NCBI GenBank assembly: GCA_004294385.1 | Contig: REAP01000005.1 | Location: 1 to 48,851, forward strand | Direction of reading: 5' to 3' | DNA: 48,851 nt | Source of the DNA: Oscillatoriales cyanobacterium | Lineage (GTDB): Bacteria > Cyanobacteriota > Cyanobacteriia > Cyanobacteriales > Microcoleaceae | Shown: positions 7,608 to 17,100 of the stretch, in pieces | Layout of the letters: each line of letters opens with the position of its first letter | Position numbering within the stretch: the first letter of the stretch is position 1 | The notes under the pieces: generated by a model | What the model was told of the DNA's origin: nothing | Seen by the model: the letters and a program-made list of their open reading frames with translations, nothing else | The model's database searches: none | Made by a program: the position numbers and the translations under genes

Positions 7608-9614
7608 CTACTTAACACTCTTAAACGTATCCAATTTCCCAGTAAAGCGGTTGATAAACATCTGCAAAACAGTGCGCTTGCCGATATTGATATTAGAACT
7701 CACGGACATTCCCGACTGCAAATTAACCTCCAATTGATTAGGCTTGTCCTTATTCAAAACAAACTTTTGATTCTTGAGCTTAATTGTGGTTTTAAAAGCG
7801 TAGTATTTCCGCAGTTCAGTCGGAGCAAGAGCATCGCTGCTAATCTCTATCACTTCACCTTGAGCAGTACCAAATTCCATCGCTGGGAAAGCTTCTACAT
7901 TCACTTCCACAGGCACACATTGGTATTTCGTCAAACCCAGTTTCTCTCTATTAACTTCCTTCTCTGGACAAACGCAACTTTTACCTTTTTCGCAGTCAAT
8001 TTTTTCTCCATCTAATTGTTTGTCGTGATACTGTTCCAACTTACTCCGCTTCTGCTTCAAAGCCTCCAATATGAGAGCAACGTTGCTGTTTTCCAGATAA
8101 ACAATTGCTTGCAAGCCGTTTTCGTCATCCAAAACCTTGAGTAGCTTCTCAGTTTGCTGCGCTTCATAATAAGCTTCTTCGCAGCGTGCGGGACGCGGTT
8201 GTCCTGGCTTCACCACCGAGTTAATAATGGATTGGCATATCGGATCTTTCGCAATATCCAACTTAGCTTTCTCCTTCGTAGAAGGTTTCAAATCGAAGAT
8301 GACACCGGATACTGGAGACTTCAGAACTTGAGTGTCGCGGGTTTCTTGCGCTTTCTGAAGTTGACCATTTATTTCTGATAGCTTTTTCAGGTTTTCTACC
8401 TTGAAACGGCTGAGTTGAGAATCGCTACTGGCAATTTGTTTCTGGTTTTCAGCAATTTTGGAATAAAGTTCTTTTGCCCAGGCATCCTTAGTGTTTTTCA
8501 ACTGTTCTTGGGCGCGTTTAATCGACTCGTCAATCCGCCCTTGTTCTCCTTGCTGGCGTTGTACTTCCGCTGTAATTTTTTGAATATCACCTTGGCGCGC
8601 ATTCATTTCGCCTTGGCGTGTATTCATCTCACCTTTACGAGAGTTGATTTCACCTTTACGAGAGTTGATTTCACCTTCGCGCTGTTTGATTTGATCTTGC
8701 TGTTTGAGAACTTCGCTTTGCCCTCGGAAAACGTCTTGTTCTTGACGTTCTTTTTGCAGTTCTGCGATGGCTCCTTCTTGTACAAGTGGAACAAGTCTGC
8801 CCAGAATACCTTGATTTGACTTTAACACCTGTTGGGACTTGGCTAACTGTTCATCAGCCAATTGTTTCTGAGCCTCCGCAGATTTTATTTGTTCTTGGGA
8901 AGAATCTAACTGTCTCTGAGAATAAACTAATTGGTTCTGAGCAAAACCGAATTGCTGCTGGGCTACTATCATTTGAGCAGCGGCAGCTTTCTCGGCATCC
9001 TGAGCTTGCTTGAGTTGTTTTTCCAACTCCTGAACTTGCCCCTGGGCTGCGGCTACGCGAGACTCAAATTCTGATTTGTAGTTGACATAAAGTCCTTGCT
9101 GAGCGCTATCAAAATTTCCGCTGGCTCCCCGATTGAGGTACAGTTCGTCAATCAAAGCTTGTAGAACTTTATTTTGTGCTGTCAGGCTCTGTCTGTCCTT
9201 GATAGTTGATTCTAGGTTTGAAGGAATAGCACCTTGAATTTTGCCGTTAACCACATCTTCGTAAAATTTGTTTTCCTTTTCCAAGGCCTCTTTGGTTTTC
9301 TTGATGGAAGTGAAATCGGCACTGGATGCAACGGGGTTGAAAGTGAGCAAGGGCTGGTTTTTTTCTACCCGATCGCCATTTTCGACATGAACCCTCACCA
9401 CCGCACCCGTAGCAGGCGCTTGGATGTCTCTAGCGCCATCTTTTAGTTCCAATTGACCGACGGCGGGGACAGCTTGTTCGATGCTCGCAAAATAAGCCCA
9501 AATCACAGCAGAACTGGCTATCAACATGATCATCCACAAAAACAAGCGTGACCAAACCGCTGGTTTTTCTAGAATTACTGGTTGCTCAGAAAGCATGATC
9601 GATTTCATTGCCAT
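7608..9614 (-). CDS. HlyD-family membrane fusion protein of a type I exporter
   Basis: This 668-residue periplasmic adaptor has a single membrane helix (about residues 24-46, LFLWMIMLIASSAVIWAYFA). A biotinyl-lipoyl half-motif (PATGAVVRVHVENGDRVEKN) follows, then a very long coiled coil (about residues 110-440) rich in Gln, Glu and Lys, the second lipoyl half (LKSPVSGVIFDL) and a C-terminal beta domain. It is longer than E. coli HlyD (478 residues). It carries a Cys-rich loop (CEKGKSCVC, near residue 545), which is unusual. Within the coil a heptad RKGEINS is tandemly duplicated. It is the third gene after a prolyl isomerase and the ABC exporter, so it should link that inner-membrane pump to an outer-membrane channel (TolC-like, not in this window). 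Confidence 0.9.
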   Translation of the reverse strand: MAMKSIMLSEQPVILEKPAVWSRLFLWMIMLIASSAVIWAYFASIEQAVPAVGQLELKDGARDIQAPATGAVVRVHVENGDRVEKNQPLLTFNPVASSADFTSIKKTKEALEKENKFYEDVVNGKIQGAIPSNLESTIKDRQSLTAQNKVLQALIDELYLNRGASGNFDSAQQGLYVNYKSEFESRVAAAQGQVQELEKQLKQAQDAEKAAAAQMIVAQQQFGFAQNQLVYSQRQLDSSQEQIKSAEAQKQLADEQLAKSQQVLKSNQGILGRLVPLVQEGAIAELQKERQEQDVFRGQSEVLKQQDQIKQREGEINSRKGEINSRKGEMNTRQGEMNARQGDIQKITAEVQRQQGEQGRIDESIKRAQEQLKNTKDAWAKELYSKIAENQKQIASSDSQLSRFKVENLKKLSEINGQLQKAQETRDTQVLKSPVSGVIFDLKPSTKEKAKLDIAKDPICQSIINSVVKPGQPRPARCEEAYYEAQQTEKLLKVLDDENGLQAIVYLENSNVALILEALKQKRSKLEQYHDKQLDGEKIDCEKGKSCVCPEKEVNREKLGLTKYQCVPVEVNVEAFPAMEFGTAQGEVIEISSDALAPTELRKYYAFKTTIKLKNQKFVLNKDKPNQLEVNLQSGMSVSSNINIGKRTVLQMFINRFTGKLDTFKSVK
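8592..8690 (-). repeat. In-gene 21-bp heptad repeat in HlyD coiled coil
   Basis: Exact 21-bp repeats (8634-8654 and 8655-8675) with degenerate neighbours on both sides encode successive (K/Q)GE(I/M)N(S/A/T)R heptads. The period equals one coiled-coil heptad, so copy-number change would lengthen or shorten the periplasmic hairpin without changing frame. Confidence 0.8.
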
Positions 9615-9919
9615 AATGTTTAGTTTGTTATTTGTTAGTTGTTAATTGGGAATGGGGAATTGGGAATTGGGAATTGGGCATTGGGCATTGGGCATTGGGC
9701 ATTGGGAATTGGGCATTGGGCATTGGGAATTGGGCATTGGGCATTGGGCATTGGGTATTGGGCATTGGTGATTTTAAATTACTGTTTGTCATTATTTTTG
9801 AGGCATTACTAATTACCGATTACCAATTACCCATTCCCCATTCCCCATTCCCAATTACCGATTACCCATTCCCGATGCCCGATGCCCGATGCCCCATTCC
9901 CCATTCCCCATTACCATGA
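9615..9919. repeat. Opposed heptamer arrays between exporter genes
   Basis: About 9643-9770 is an array of GGGAATT/GGGCATT heptamers. About 9810-9915 is an array of the complementary type (CCCATTC, CCCAATT, CCCGATG). Both sit in the 305-bp space between the ABC exporter and HlyD genes, which are transcribed through it. The two arrays could pair as a long imperfect stem in the mRNA. Reading frames through the array ([10 protein letters not shown]...) are repeat-derived and not genes. Confidence 0.85.
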
Positions 9920-12900
9920 TTAGGTATTCGATGCCTCTTGTTGTTGGAACAGGCAATAGTAACGACCTTTAAGACCCATTAATTCTTTATGAGTTCCCTG
10001 TTCGACTACAGCACCTTGATCCATCATAATAATCACATCAGCATTTTGGATAGTAGTCAGACGGTGAGTGATGAAAAACACCGTGCGACCGGCAAAAGCT
10101 TCGGCTAAGTTATTACAAACTTGGCGCTCCGAATGGTAGTCCAGGGCGCTGGTAGCTTCGTCCAAAATCAGCAATCTTGGGTTTTGCAAAATTGTCCGCG
10201 CGATCGCAATTCGCTGCTTTTGACCCCCAGAAAGCGAAGATCCCCGTTCTCCCACTATCGTATTATAGCCAGCGGGTAAGCCCATGATAAAATCGTGAGC
10301 TACCGCTAGTTTTGCAGCTCGGACAATCTCATCCGTGCTTGCATCAGGATTACTCAGAGCAATGTTTTCCTGTACCGTACAGTTAAACAGCAAAGTATCT
10401 TGCAACACCACCCCAAGTTGACTGCGGAGAGAATATAATTCCACCTTAGCAATGTCATATCCATCAACAAAAATCCGACCAGACAGCGGCGGATACAGAC
10501 GCTGCAAAAGCTTCATTGCGGTACTCTTACCGGAACCACTTCCCCCCACAATTCCCACAAAACTGCCAGTGGGAAATTCTAAATTCACATTAGCCAATTG
10601 CAGTGAGCCGCTCTCCAGAAATCGGAAAGAAACCTCCTCATAAGTCACCTGACCTTGAATTGCTGGTAGTGGGATGTTACTGCGGTCTTCATCGCTGGTT
10701 TCCGTCGGTGTATCGACAACATCCTTAAGCATATCGATCGACATTGACACTTCTTGGAAACTCTGCCACACGCTGACAAACCTCAGCAGCGAACCAGTCA
10801 CGTTCCCCGAAATAATTCGGAAAGCAATCAACTGACCCAAAGTCATCTCATTTTTTAATACCAAATAAGCTCCCACCCACAACTGAGCTAAGTTACCCAC
10901 TTGGTTGAGAAAGGCGCTAACCGTACCCGCAGCAGTCCCCGTAATAATAGTTTTAAAACTGGCTGTAATGTATTTAGCGTAGCGGCTAGACCACTCCCAG
11001 CGGGATTTCAATTCAATATTTTGAGCCTTAACAGTTTGAATCCCACTGACTACTTCAACTAAATAAGATTGAGAGTCAGCAAAACGCATATTTCTTTGTT
11101 TGATCAGGCGCAAAACCAGGGGATTGATCAAGATGATCATCAAGGCAAGTATCGGTACAACTGCCAAAGATACTGCCGTTAGTTGCACGCTGTAGGACAA
11201 CATCACTGCGACGTAAACCACCGAAAATACTGCATCGAGAACCACTGTCAGGGCTGTACCTGTCATGAATTCCCGAATCTGACCCATCATGCTGAATTTG
11301 TAGATCAAATCTCCGACACGCCGATTGTCAAAGTAGTTTTGGGGAAGCCGGAGTAAGTGGTCGATGATCTCCGCACTCAATTTGACATCGATGCGGTTTG
11401 AAGTATCTATAAATAAGAAGGTACGCAAACTGTTCAGCATTCCTTCAAACAGGGCCACACCTAACAAAAACGCCCCTAAAACATCCAGGGTGTCTAAGTT
11501 GCGCTTACCCAATACTTCATCGATAATTATTTGGCTGATTAACGGGTTTGCTAGACCAAATATTTGCACGAAAAAGGAGGCGAACAATACTTCAATAAAT
11601 ACTGTTTTGTGTTCCATCAGCGCCGGTACGAACCACCAGAAGCTGAACTGCTCTTTTTGGTCAATTTGTTGCGGGGCTTGTAGCAGCAGGACTTCTCCTG
11701 ATTCTCCCCAGATTTCTCTAAACTGAGCTACCCGCTTCCGCATCAGCCCTTCTTCGGGGCTGGCTACCACTAATTCCTGTTCGGTAATGCTGTAAACGAT
11801 CGCAAAGGTGTCTTTCCATTTAATCATTACCGGGGCTTTGATCCGGTTGATGGCGTCTGCTGGTATTTGGGCTAATTGGGGTGTGAGGCCGATGCTTTGG
11901 GCGATCGCACCACAGGCCTGTATAGTGACAGAACCAGCAGTTTTTAGCTGATTTTCGAGAACTTTGCGGATGATATCTCGACGAAATTTGATGCCGAAAT
12001 ACTTGCTCAACATCTGGAAGCAAGCTAGTGGCCCGTCTATTTGCCCTTTGCCACGGAAAACTGGGTATTTAGTATCCTTTGGTTGGTCGGATGCCGGATT
12101 AGGGGGAGTTAGTGGGGCGATTTCTACATCGTCAAAGAAGATGCGTCGCTTTTTGCCTAAATCTTCTATTCCTTCATTTATCGAGCCATTTAGGGGGTCT
12201 GCTGCTGTCTCTGGTGGTGGTTCTGGGGGTTCCCGGAAGCCTACCAAGCGAGCACCCATGCGGCCTTCTACTTTTAATGATTTGGCTTCGCTGTCAATAT
12301 TCAAACGACTACCGGTCGGAAAGTCGCCCAATACGCCACTGCTGACGAGCCAAATTCGATCGCCATCTAACTCTTTTGCCAGCTCTTGACTTTTTTTGTT
12401 ACCATTTGGCAGGTTGACAACTTTTGCGTCTTGCCAAGCTTGCATGGTGATTTCCTTGAGGTTGGAAGTAGCGTCAGCCTGACGTTGCAATTCGAGACTC
12501 AAAAGTTCAAATGCTTCGCTCAAGGAACAGTGTTCGCGAAAGGCTTCTCCAAATTTCGGCTGTTTTTCCAGTACACTGAGGAAATCTTCGGTTTGGATGA
12601 CGATCGCAATTACTTCAGTAGACGCGATCGCAGTTTCGCAAGGAACACCCCTGACCAAACCCGCCCAACCGAGAATTTCCTGGGATTGTACCAACCGCAA
12701 ACTGACATGGCGCTGCGATCGTTGGTCAAAGCCCAGCAGCCTGGCCTGACCTTCATAGATAATTGCCACTTGAGTCGGCATTTTTTCGCGTTCAAACAGG
12801 GGTTGGCCCGTCCGATAACCCAGGAGTTGGCACTTCGCCACTAAAGCGGTGAGGGCCGTCTCGGAGAGTCGGTCAAACGGGGGAGTTTGAGCTAAGAAAT

Positions 12901-12937
12901 CCTGAATTTGGGCTAGGGAAACAGCGGAAGAAGTCAT
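9920..12937 (-). CDS. Type I ABC exporter with cNMP-binding and degenerate C39-like domains
   Basis: The protein has 1005 residues. Residues 10-130 form a Crp-type cyclic-nucleotide-binding fold (MPTQVAIIYEGQARLLGF). Residues 290-410 align with the C39 bacteriocin-leader peptidase, but the catalytic positions are lost: DCG becomes D301-G302-P303, the His is Thr377 (KDTFAIV) and the Asp is Ser393 (VASPEEG). Residues 430-720 are the membrane domain. The NBD has Walker A GGSGSGKST (798-806), signature LSGGQKQ (902-908), Walker B LLILDEATSALD and the H-loop ITHRL. It should export an unprocessed peptide or protein, as HlyB does with its C39-like domain. The same domain order occurs in HetC-type cyanobacterial exporters. 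The cargo is unknown and no RTX gene is in the window. Confidence 0.93.
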   Translation of the reverse strand: MTSSAVSLAQIQDFLAQTPPFDRLSETALTALVAKCQLLGYRTGQPLFEREKMPTQVAIIYEGQARLLGFDQRSQRHVSLRLVQSQEILGWAGLVRGVPCETAIASTEVIAIVIQTEDFLSVLEKQPKFGEAFREHCSLSEAFELLSLELQRQADATSNLKEITMQAWQDAKVVNLPNGNKKSQELAKELDGDRIWLVSSGVLGDFPTGSRLNIDSEAKSLKVEGRMGARLVGFREPPEPPPETAADPLNGSINEGIEDLGKKRRIFFDDVEIAPLTPPNPASDQPKDTKYPVFRGKGQIDGPLACFQMLSKYFGIKFRRDIIRKVLENQLKTAGSVTIQACGAIAQSIGLTPQLAQIPADAINRIKAPVMIKWKDTFAIVYSITEQELVVASPEEGLMRKRVAQFREIWGESGEVLLLQAPQQIDQKEQFSFWWFVPALMEHKTVFIEVLFASFFVQIFGLANPLISQIIIDEVLGKRNLDTLDVLGAFLLGVALFEGMLNSLRTFLFIDTSNRIDVKLSAEIIDHLLRLPQNYFDNRRVGDLIYKFSMMGQIREFMTGTALTVVLDAVFSVVYVAVMLSYSVQLTAVSLAVVPILALMIILINPLVLRLIKQRNMRFADSQSYLVEVVSGIQTVKAQNIELKSRWEWSSRYAKYITASFKTIITGTAAGTVSAFLNQVGNLAQLWVGAYLVLKNEMTLGQLIAFRIISGNVTGSLLRFVSVWQSFQEVSMSIDMLKDVVDTPTETSDEDRSNIPLPAIQGQVTYEEVSFRFLESGSLQLANVNLEFPTGSFVGIVGGSGSGKSTAMKLLQRLYPPLSGRIFVDGYDIAKVELYSLRSQLGVVLQDTLLFNCTVQENIALSNPDASTDEIVRAAKLAVAHDFIMGLPAGYNTIVGERGSSLSGGQKQRIAIARTILQNPRLLILDEATSALDYHSERQVCNNLAEAFAGRTVFFITHRLTTIQNADVIIMMDQGAVVEQGTHKELMGLKGRYYCLFQQQEASNT

Positions 12938-12992
12938 CCGATTTTAGATTTTAGATTTTAGATTTTAGATTGAAGAGTTGAGTCTACAGCCT
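12938..12992. repeat. TTTTAGA heptamer array
   Basis: Four TTTTAGA/GATTTTA heptamers fill the 55-bp gap between the prolyl isomerase stop and the exporter start. The same family recurs at about 22447-22475 and 44538-44566. The exporter gene therefore begins directly after a repeat array in its own transcript. Confidence 0.7.
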
Positions 12993-13745
12993 TTACCGTT
13001 CAATCGCAGACGCGGATGAGAGGGGCTGTAGGGGGCCTATTTGCGATATTTGTTCGTTGACCCAGGTTTCAAATAGTTCGTTAATCAAATGCAGCCGCAT
13101 CGATTCGTCGAGCTGAGCTGGCATGAACTTTTCTAGTCGAATAATTACCATCCATTCTGCCAGAGGACGTGGCGTCCAGAGTTGATTTGGCTGGCTGACT
13201 GACAAAAGTTTACTGATTGCTGGGTGCGGCTGACTGAGGGGTACTGGCCCCAATAAGCCACCGGACTTGGACTCAGGGCCTTCGGAAAAGTCGCGGGCGA
13301 CTTCAGCAAAGCTTTGTTCTTCTTCGAGGATGCGAAAGTAAAGTTCGTTGGCTAGTGCTGGATTTTTAGTGCGAACCAGGGAATAGACTACGTGGTCTAG
13401 GCTAGCTTTGCGGGTTAAAAAATAATTATCTACTTTAGGTCTCCAAGTGGCTTGCTTAAATTTTTCAATCAGCAAGGGTCTGACGACCATTTCTTGAAGT
13501 TCTTCGATGGTCATATTCTGGCTACGCAGCCAAGCTTCTCTGGCTTCGGGGGCTGTCAGTTGGTGCTGAACGAGAAAATTCTCGACGGCGGATTGGCTTT
13601 CTTCGTCGTTGCAAGTAAAAGGTGCGATCGCTTGGTCTACTATGACACCACGCAAAAATTGTGGCATCAACTGATAACGCTTCAGGAGCGATGGCATATC
13701 CTGAGCTTGTAGTAATTTATCGCCTATCTGAAAAAGTCCTGTCAT
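12993..13745 (-). CDS. Parvulin-type peptidylprolyl isomerase, exporter-linked
   Basis: This 250-residue protein has a SurA-N-like helical region (residues 1-120, with LTAPEAREAWLRSQNMTIEELQ) and a parvulin domain at about 125-220. The domain carries HVVYSLVRTKN, SFAEVARDFSEGPES and GGLLGPVPL, all typical of PpiC rotamases. No signal peptide is visible, unlike classic SurA/PrsA, so it probably acts in the cytoplasm. There it could keep the exporter's substrate in a transport-competent state. It is first in the isomerase-ABC-HlyD set, 55 bp upstream of the exporter, with GGAG about 8 nt before the ATG. The link to cargo folding is inferred from this linkage. Confidence 0.88.
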   Translation of the reverse strand: MTGLFQIGDKLLQAQDMPSLLKRYQLMPQFLRGVIVDQAIAPFTCNDEESQSAVENFLVQHQLTAPEAREAWLRSQNMTIEELQEMVVRPLLIEKFKQATWRPKVDNYFLTRKASLDHVVYSLVRTKNPALANELYFRILEEEQSFAEVARDFSEGPESKSGGLLGPVPLSQPHPAISKLLSVSQPNQLWTPRPLAEWMVIIRLEKFMPAQLDESMRLHLINELFETWVNEQISQIGPLQPLSSASAIER

Positions 13746-14103
13746 TTTTGTGTCTCCAACTGACTTGTGCTTCCCCTTTTAATTTAGCTGTAGCAGGAAA
13801 AGAGCGACAGCCTATAAGCACTTAGATTTTCCGATGATAGCAGACCATTAGCAGGCTAAGGCTGCTGCTGTTTATTCCCTGACGCTGTGTCTTTGGGGGG
13901 GTTCCCTAACAACTACATCTTCCAGTATTCTCCAGAACGGGCCGGAGAGCCGATTCGACAAACATCAATGTTTTTGTGCCGTAGGTACGGGAACCCGCCC
14001 CATGTAAAATCTAAAATTGATTAGAGCAAGAATTTCCAGTCTTGAATCAGCAGGCGGTGCCCTGAGCGGAGTCGAAGGGATGCCTGTTCCACAATAATAA
14101 TTA
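13746..14103. other. Gap of 358 bp upstream of the exporter operon
   Basis: The minus-strand promoter of the isomerase-ABC-HlyD genes should lie here, but I see no convincing -35/-10 pair. The segment at 14060-14103 is repetitive: a CCCTGAGCGGAGTCGAAGGG element (14060-14079) followed by a fragment of the TAGACATCTCC element, which runs into the end of the next gene. No gene is supported. Confidence 0.5.
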
Positions 14104-14115
14104 TTAGAGATGTCT
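14104..14115 (-). repeat. Repeat remnant supplying the stop codon of the giant glycosyltransferase
   Basis: On the minus strand, ATAGACATCTCTAA encodes the terminal residues and stop. It is the start of the TAGACATCTCC element found three times at 7270-7484. The element continues past the stop as AATTATTATTGTGGAACAGG. The C-terminus of the protein is therefore set by a repeat. Confidence 0.6.
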
Positions 14116-17100
14116 ATGGAAGAAAGTTTCTGCCAATAGTGTTCCGAGTTGTAAGGAGTAAGCGCGACTGTCCAGGAATTTGGGGTTAGTCGCCATTTTT
14201 CGTTGGACTTGATCCCGATAGTGCCGGCGCAATTCTGAGTTGGTTCCCAGCGCTGTGCTCATCTCCACATAAGAGTTCTCGCTGTTTGCTACCAATTCAG
14301 GAAATTGTAGTTCTTTGAGGACTGCTGCGGATTTTTGCGATCGCATATTTTGGCCATCTCTCACCACCACCGGCAGTCCAGCCAACAACGGTGCGACTAA
14401 GGATGCAGCACCGCTGTCTGGATAGGAGTCTAAATATATATCAGCTAATTTCAAACATTCTTGGTAATCTGCACTGGTTGGTAGCGCTCTGATCATCACC
14501 AAGCGCTGTTTGTCAATGCCAAATTCGGCAAAGAGCGATCGCATTTGATGATAAAAAGGCATAGTCGGATAGTTTTCCGGGCGGGAATGAAAGGGATATA
14601 AAACTAAAATCGAATTCGGTGTGGCTGCAATAATTTTTGCCCAGGTTGCTCTCAATTCTGGAATAATCTTAAAAGCTTTAACACCGGACATAAATATTAC
14701 CGATTGGTCGGTTGCTCCCCAACTGCTTCTGGTCGGTTTAACTGTGGAATGTTCTGATGGTACAGGATAACTGAAACAAATTCCTGAGCCTTCTAAAGTA
14801 ATTAATTTTTCGCCATATTCTGCGGGTGCATCTACCGGAAGTGTCAAATTTCCGACTAGGATGCGATCGATATTGCGGCCGGTCATCATTGGAATTAATG
14901 CACCAGCAGCTATCTGTAGTCGCGCTAGTCGGTGTAGGGACAGCAGGGTGCTGGGTTTTGGAGTATCGGTGGTATGGCAACCGCTAAGGCGCTTAGGGTT
15001 CTTTCGGTCACTGAGCGTAGTCGAAGTGGACATTTCGACGTAGTTTATCCTGAGCGTAATCGAAGTGGACATTTCGACTCCGCTCAATGACCAAAGAGAG
15101 TTGCCGACAGCTATATTTGTACAGATGAGGAGAATGTCTAAATTGTGCGATCGCATTTCCTCGACTTGACTCAGCAAATCTGTTGACAAATGTACCAACT
15201 TATCCACCCGACTTTCACAATATCTACCCAATTCCTCAGCCTGGATTTGGAAATAATACACGATAATCTCAAACTTGTCTCTGTCTAAATATTCAAAAGC
15301 CGGAATAGCCGCAAAAGTATCCGGTTCCGCACTAATTGTATCCAGCAAAACGCCTAATCTAATTTTACCAGATTCCAACTTTCTATCCTGAAACTTGAAA
15401 TCTATTTGACAACCAATATTTGTCAAATAAGACTCGATAATCTCAGCTTGCTGACTCTCAATATTCAGTAAATTGTCTTCACTGAGATACAAAGCTTTCA
15501 GATTGATATTCTGAGTAACAAACTGCGCCAAATAATGCCAAAGTTCGGAATCTGGAAAACTGGCAATATTTCCAGCCACATAATCGATTAAATCCTGCAA
15601 ATACCGAGAGTAGCTTTCAACTTCTCCCGTTGCTTGAAAATAAGTGGGAGACTGAAACAAGAATTTCATCATATCCTCAAAAAACCACTCAGGAATCGCA
15701 GCATTTCTGTACTCAAATGGCAACTGATAAGCCTCGCGGTAAAGCATCGCTGCGAGGAGATATTGCATCTTGTCTAAAATTTCTCCTCCTTCAGACAATT
15801 TGGAACACAACTGCTGGACAAAATTTTGTTCTTCCTCAGTCAATATTTCATGTTTAATCCCACTATCTAGCAGCAACTGGTGGGATTTCCCCGTTTCTCC
15901 CAAATAAGCACTTTCAAATTTATCGGCAGGTAAACTCAGCCAATGTCGGGCAATTTGTTGGCGGTATTGACGCAGCCGTGAGACAATAGACTGATTGGTT
16001 GGCGATTTTTTGTAAAGTTCAACTAGCTTTGATAAGTCAGATAAATCTCGCTGAGTTCTCAAATCTAATTTTTGTTGAATTGTCTGTTTAATTTGTTGAT
16101 TCAAAAAACTGTATTCAGCACTATTTAATAATTTATTATAAAATCTGACTACATCCTTATGATTCTCGCCAGCCGCGAAGTTTTTCCAAGTTTGTTGTTC
16201 GGGATGAATCCGCAGGGATGAGAGTTTTTCGTCTACAAATCCGATGTGATAATTTCCCATGATTCGCCACCACATATCTAAGTCTACATACTGAGATAAT
16301 CCCGAATCAAATAATCCGATTTCGGCAAAAACTCGACGGGCAATTAAAACTGTTGTCGGTTCGCCAATTTTGTTGATTGGGTTTGTCAGACAATTTGTAT
16401 CTGCTAGCAATTCTTGTCCGGGCTGAATTGATTTTAAATTCGACCAACCTTTGTGCAAATCGTTAATTGATTGGGATGCTCTTAACAAAATGGGATTTGA
16501 TTCAGATGCGTCTATGGTGATACCACGGGGGGAGAAAACCATCCCAATTTTTGGATGTTGTTCAGCGACGGCGACCATTTTAGCAATACATTCTGGTGCG
16601 ATAAAGTCGTCCTGAAACAGAAATTTAATGTATTTACCTTTAGCTTGGGAAATGCAGAAGTTCCAATTTTGCGATAAGCCGTAGTTCCGGTGGAGGATGA
16701 TGCGTAAATCGGCGGATGTTTGTGATTGGAATGATTGGGCGATCGCAATTGTTGCATCAGTCGATCCGTCATCGGATATAATTACTTCTAGGTTGGGATA
16801 AGTCTGAGCTAAAGCGCTTTCAATTGCTTCGCCAATAAATGCTGCACCGTTATATGTCGGGATGCAAATACTTACTAAAGGTTGTGTTGTTTCGGTTGAT
16901 GATGGCAAGTTGTTCTCACTTTTTTGGGCGAAATTTAGTTCTATCCCCGTAGGGACACGGCATTGCCGTGTCCCTACACTCCATAAACCTGGAATATGCT
17001 GTATATATTCCAAACGTTTTTGAATTCTTTTGCCTGCAACTTTCGGACTCAGTAAAGTTTTAATATCCTGAGCAGCTATTGCTCCTACTTGCTGAGCTTC

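Noticed and set aside
7374..8015. Plus-strand frame of 213 codons
   Set aside because: It covers repeats and then runs antisense through the well-supported HlyD gene.
9632..9919. Open frame of 95 codons (repeating [10 protein letters not shown])
   Set aside because: It is only heptamer repeat read in one frame. No ribosome site or family is seen.
14260..14280. Third VEMST motif in the giant glycosyltransferase
   Set aside because: Its codons differ from the two repeat-derived VEMST copies, so it is a chance match in native sequence.
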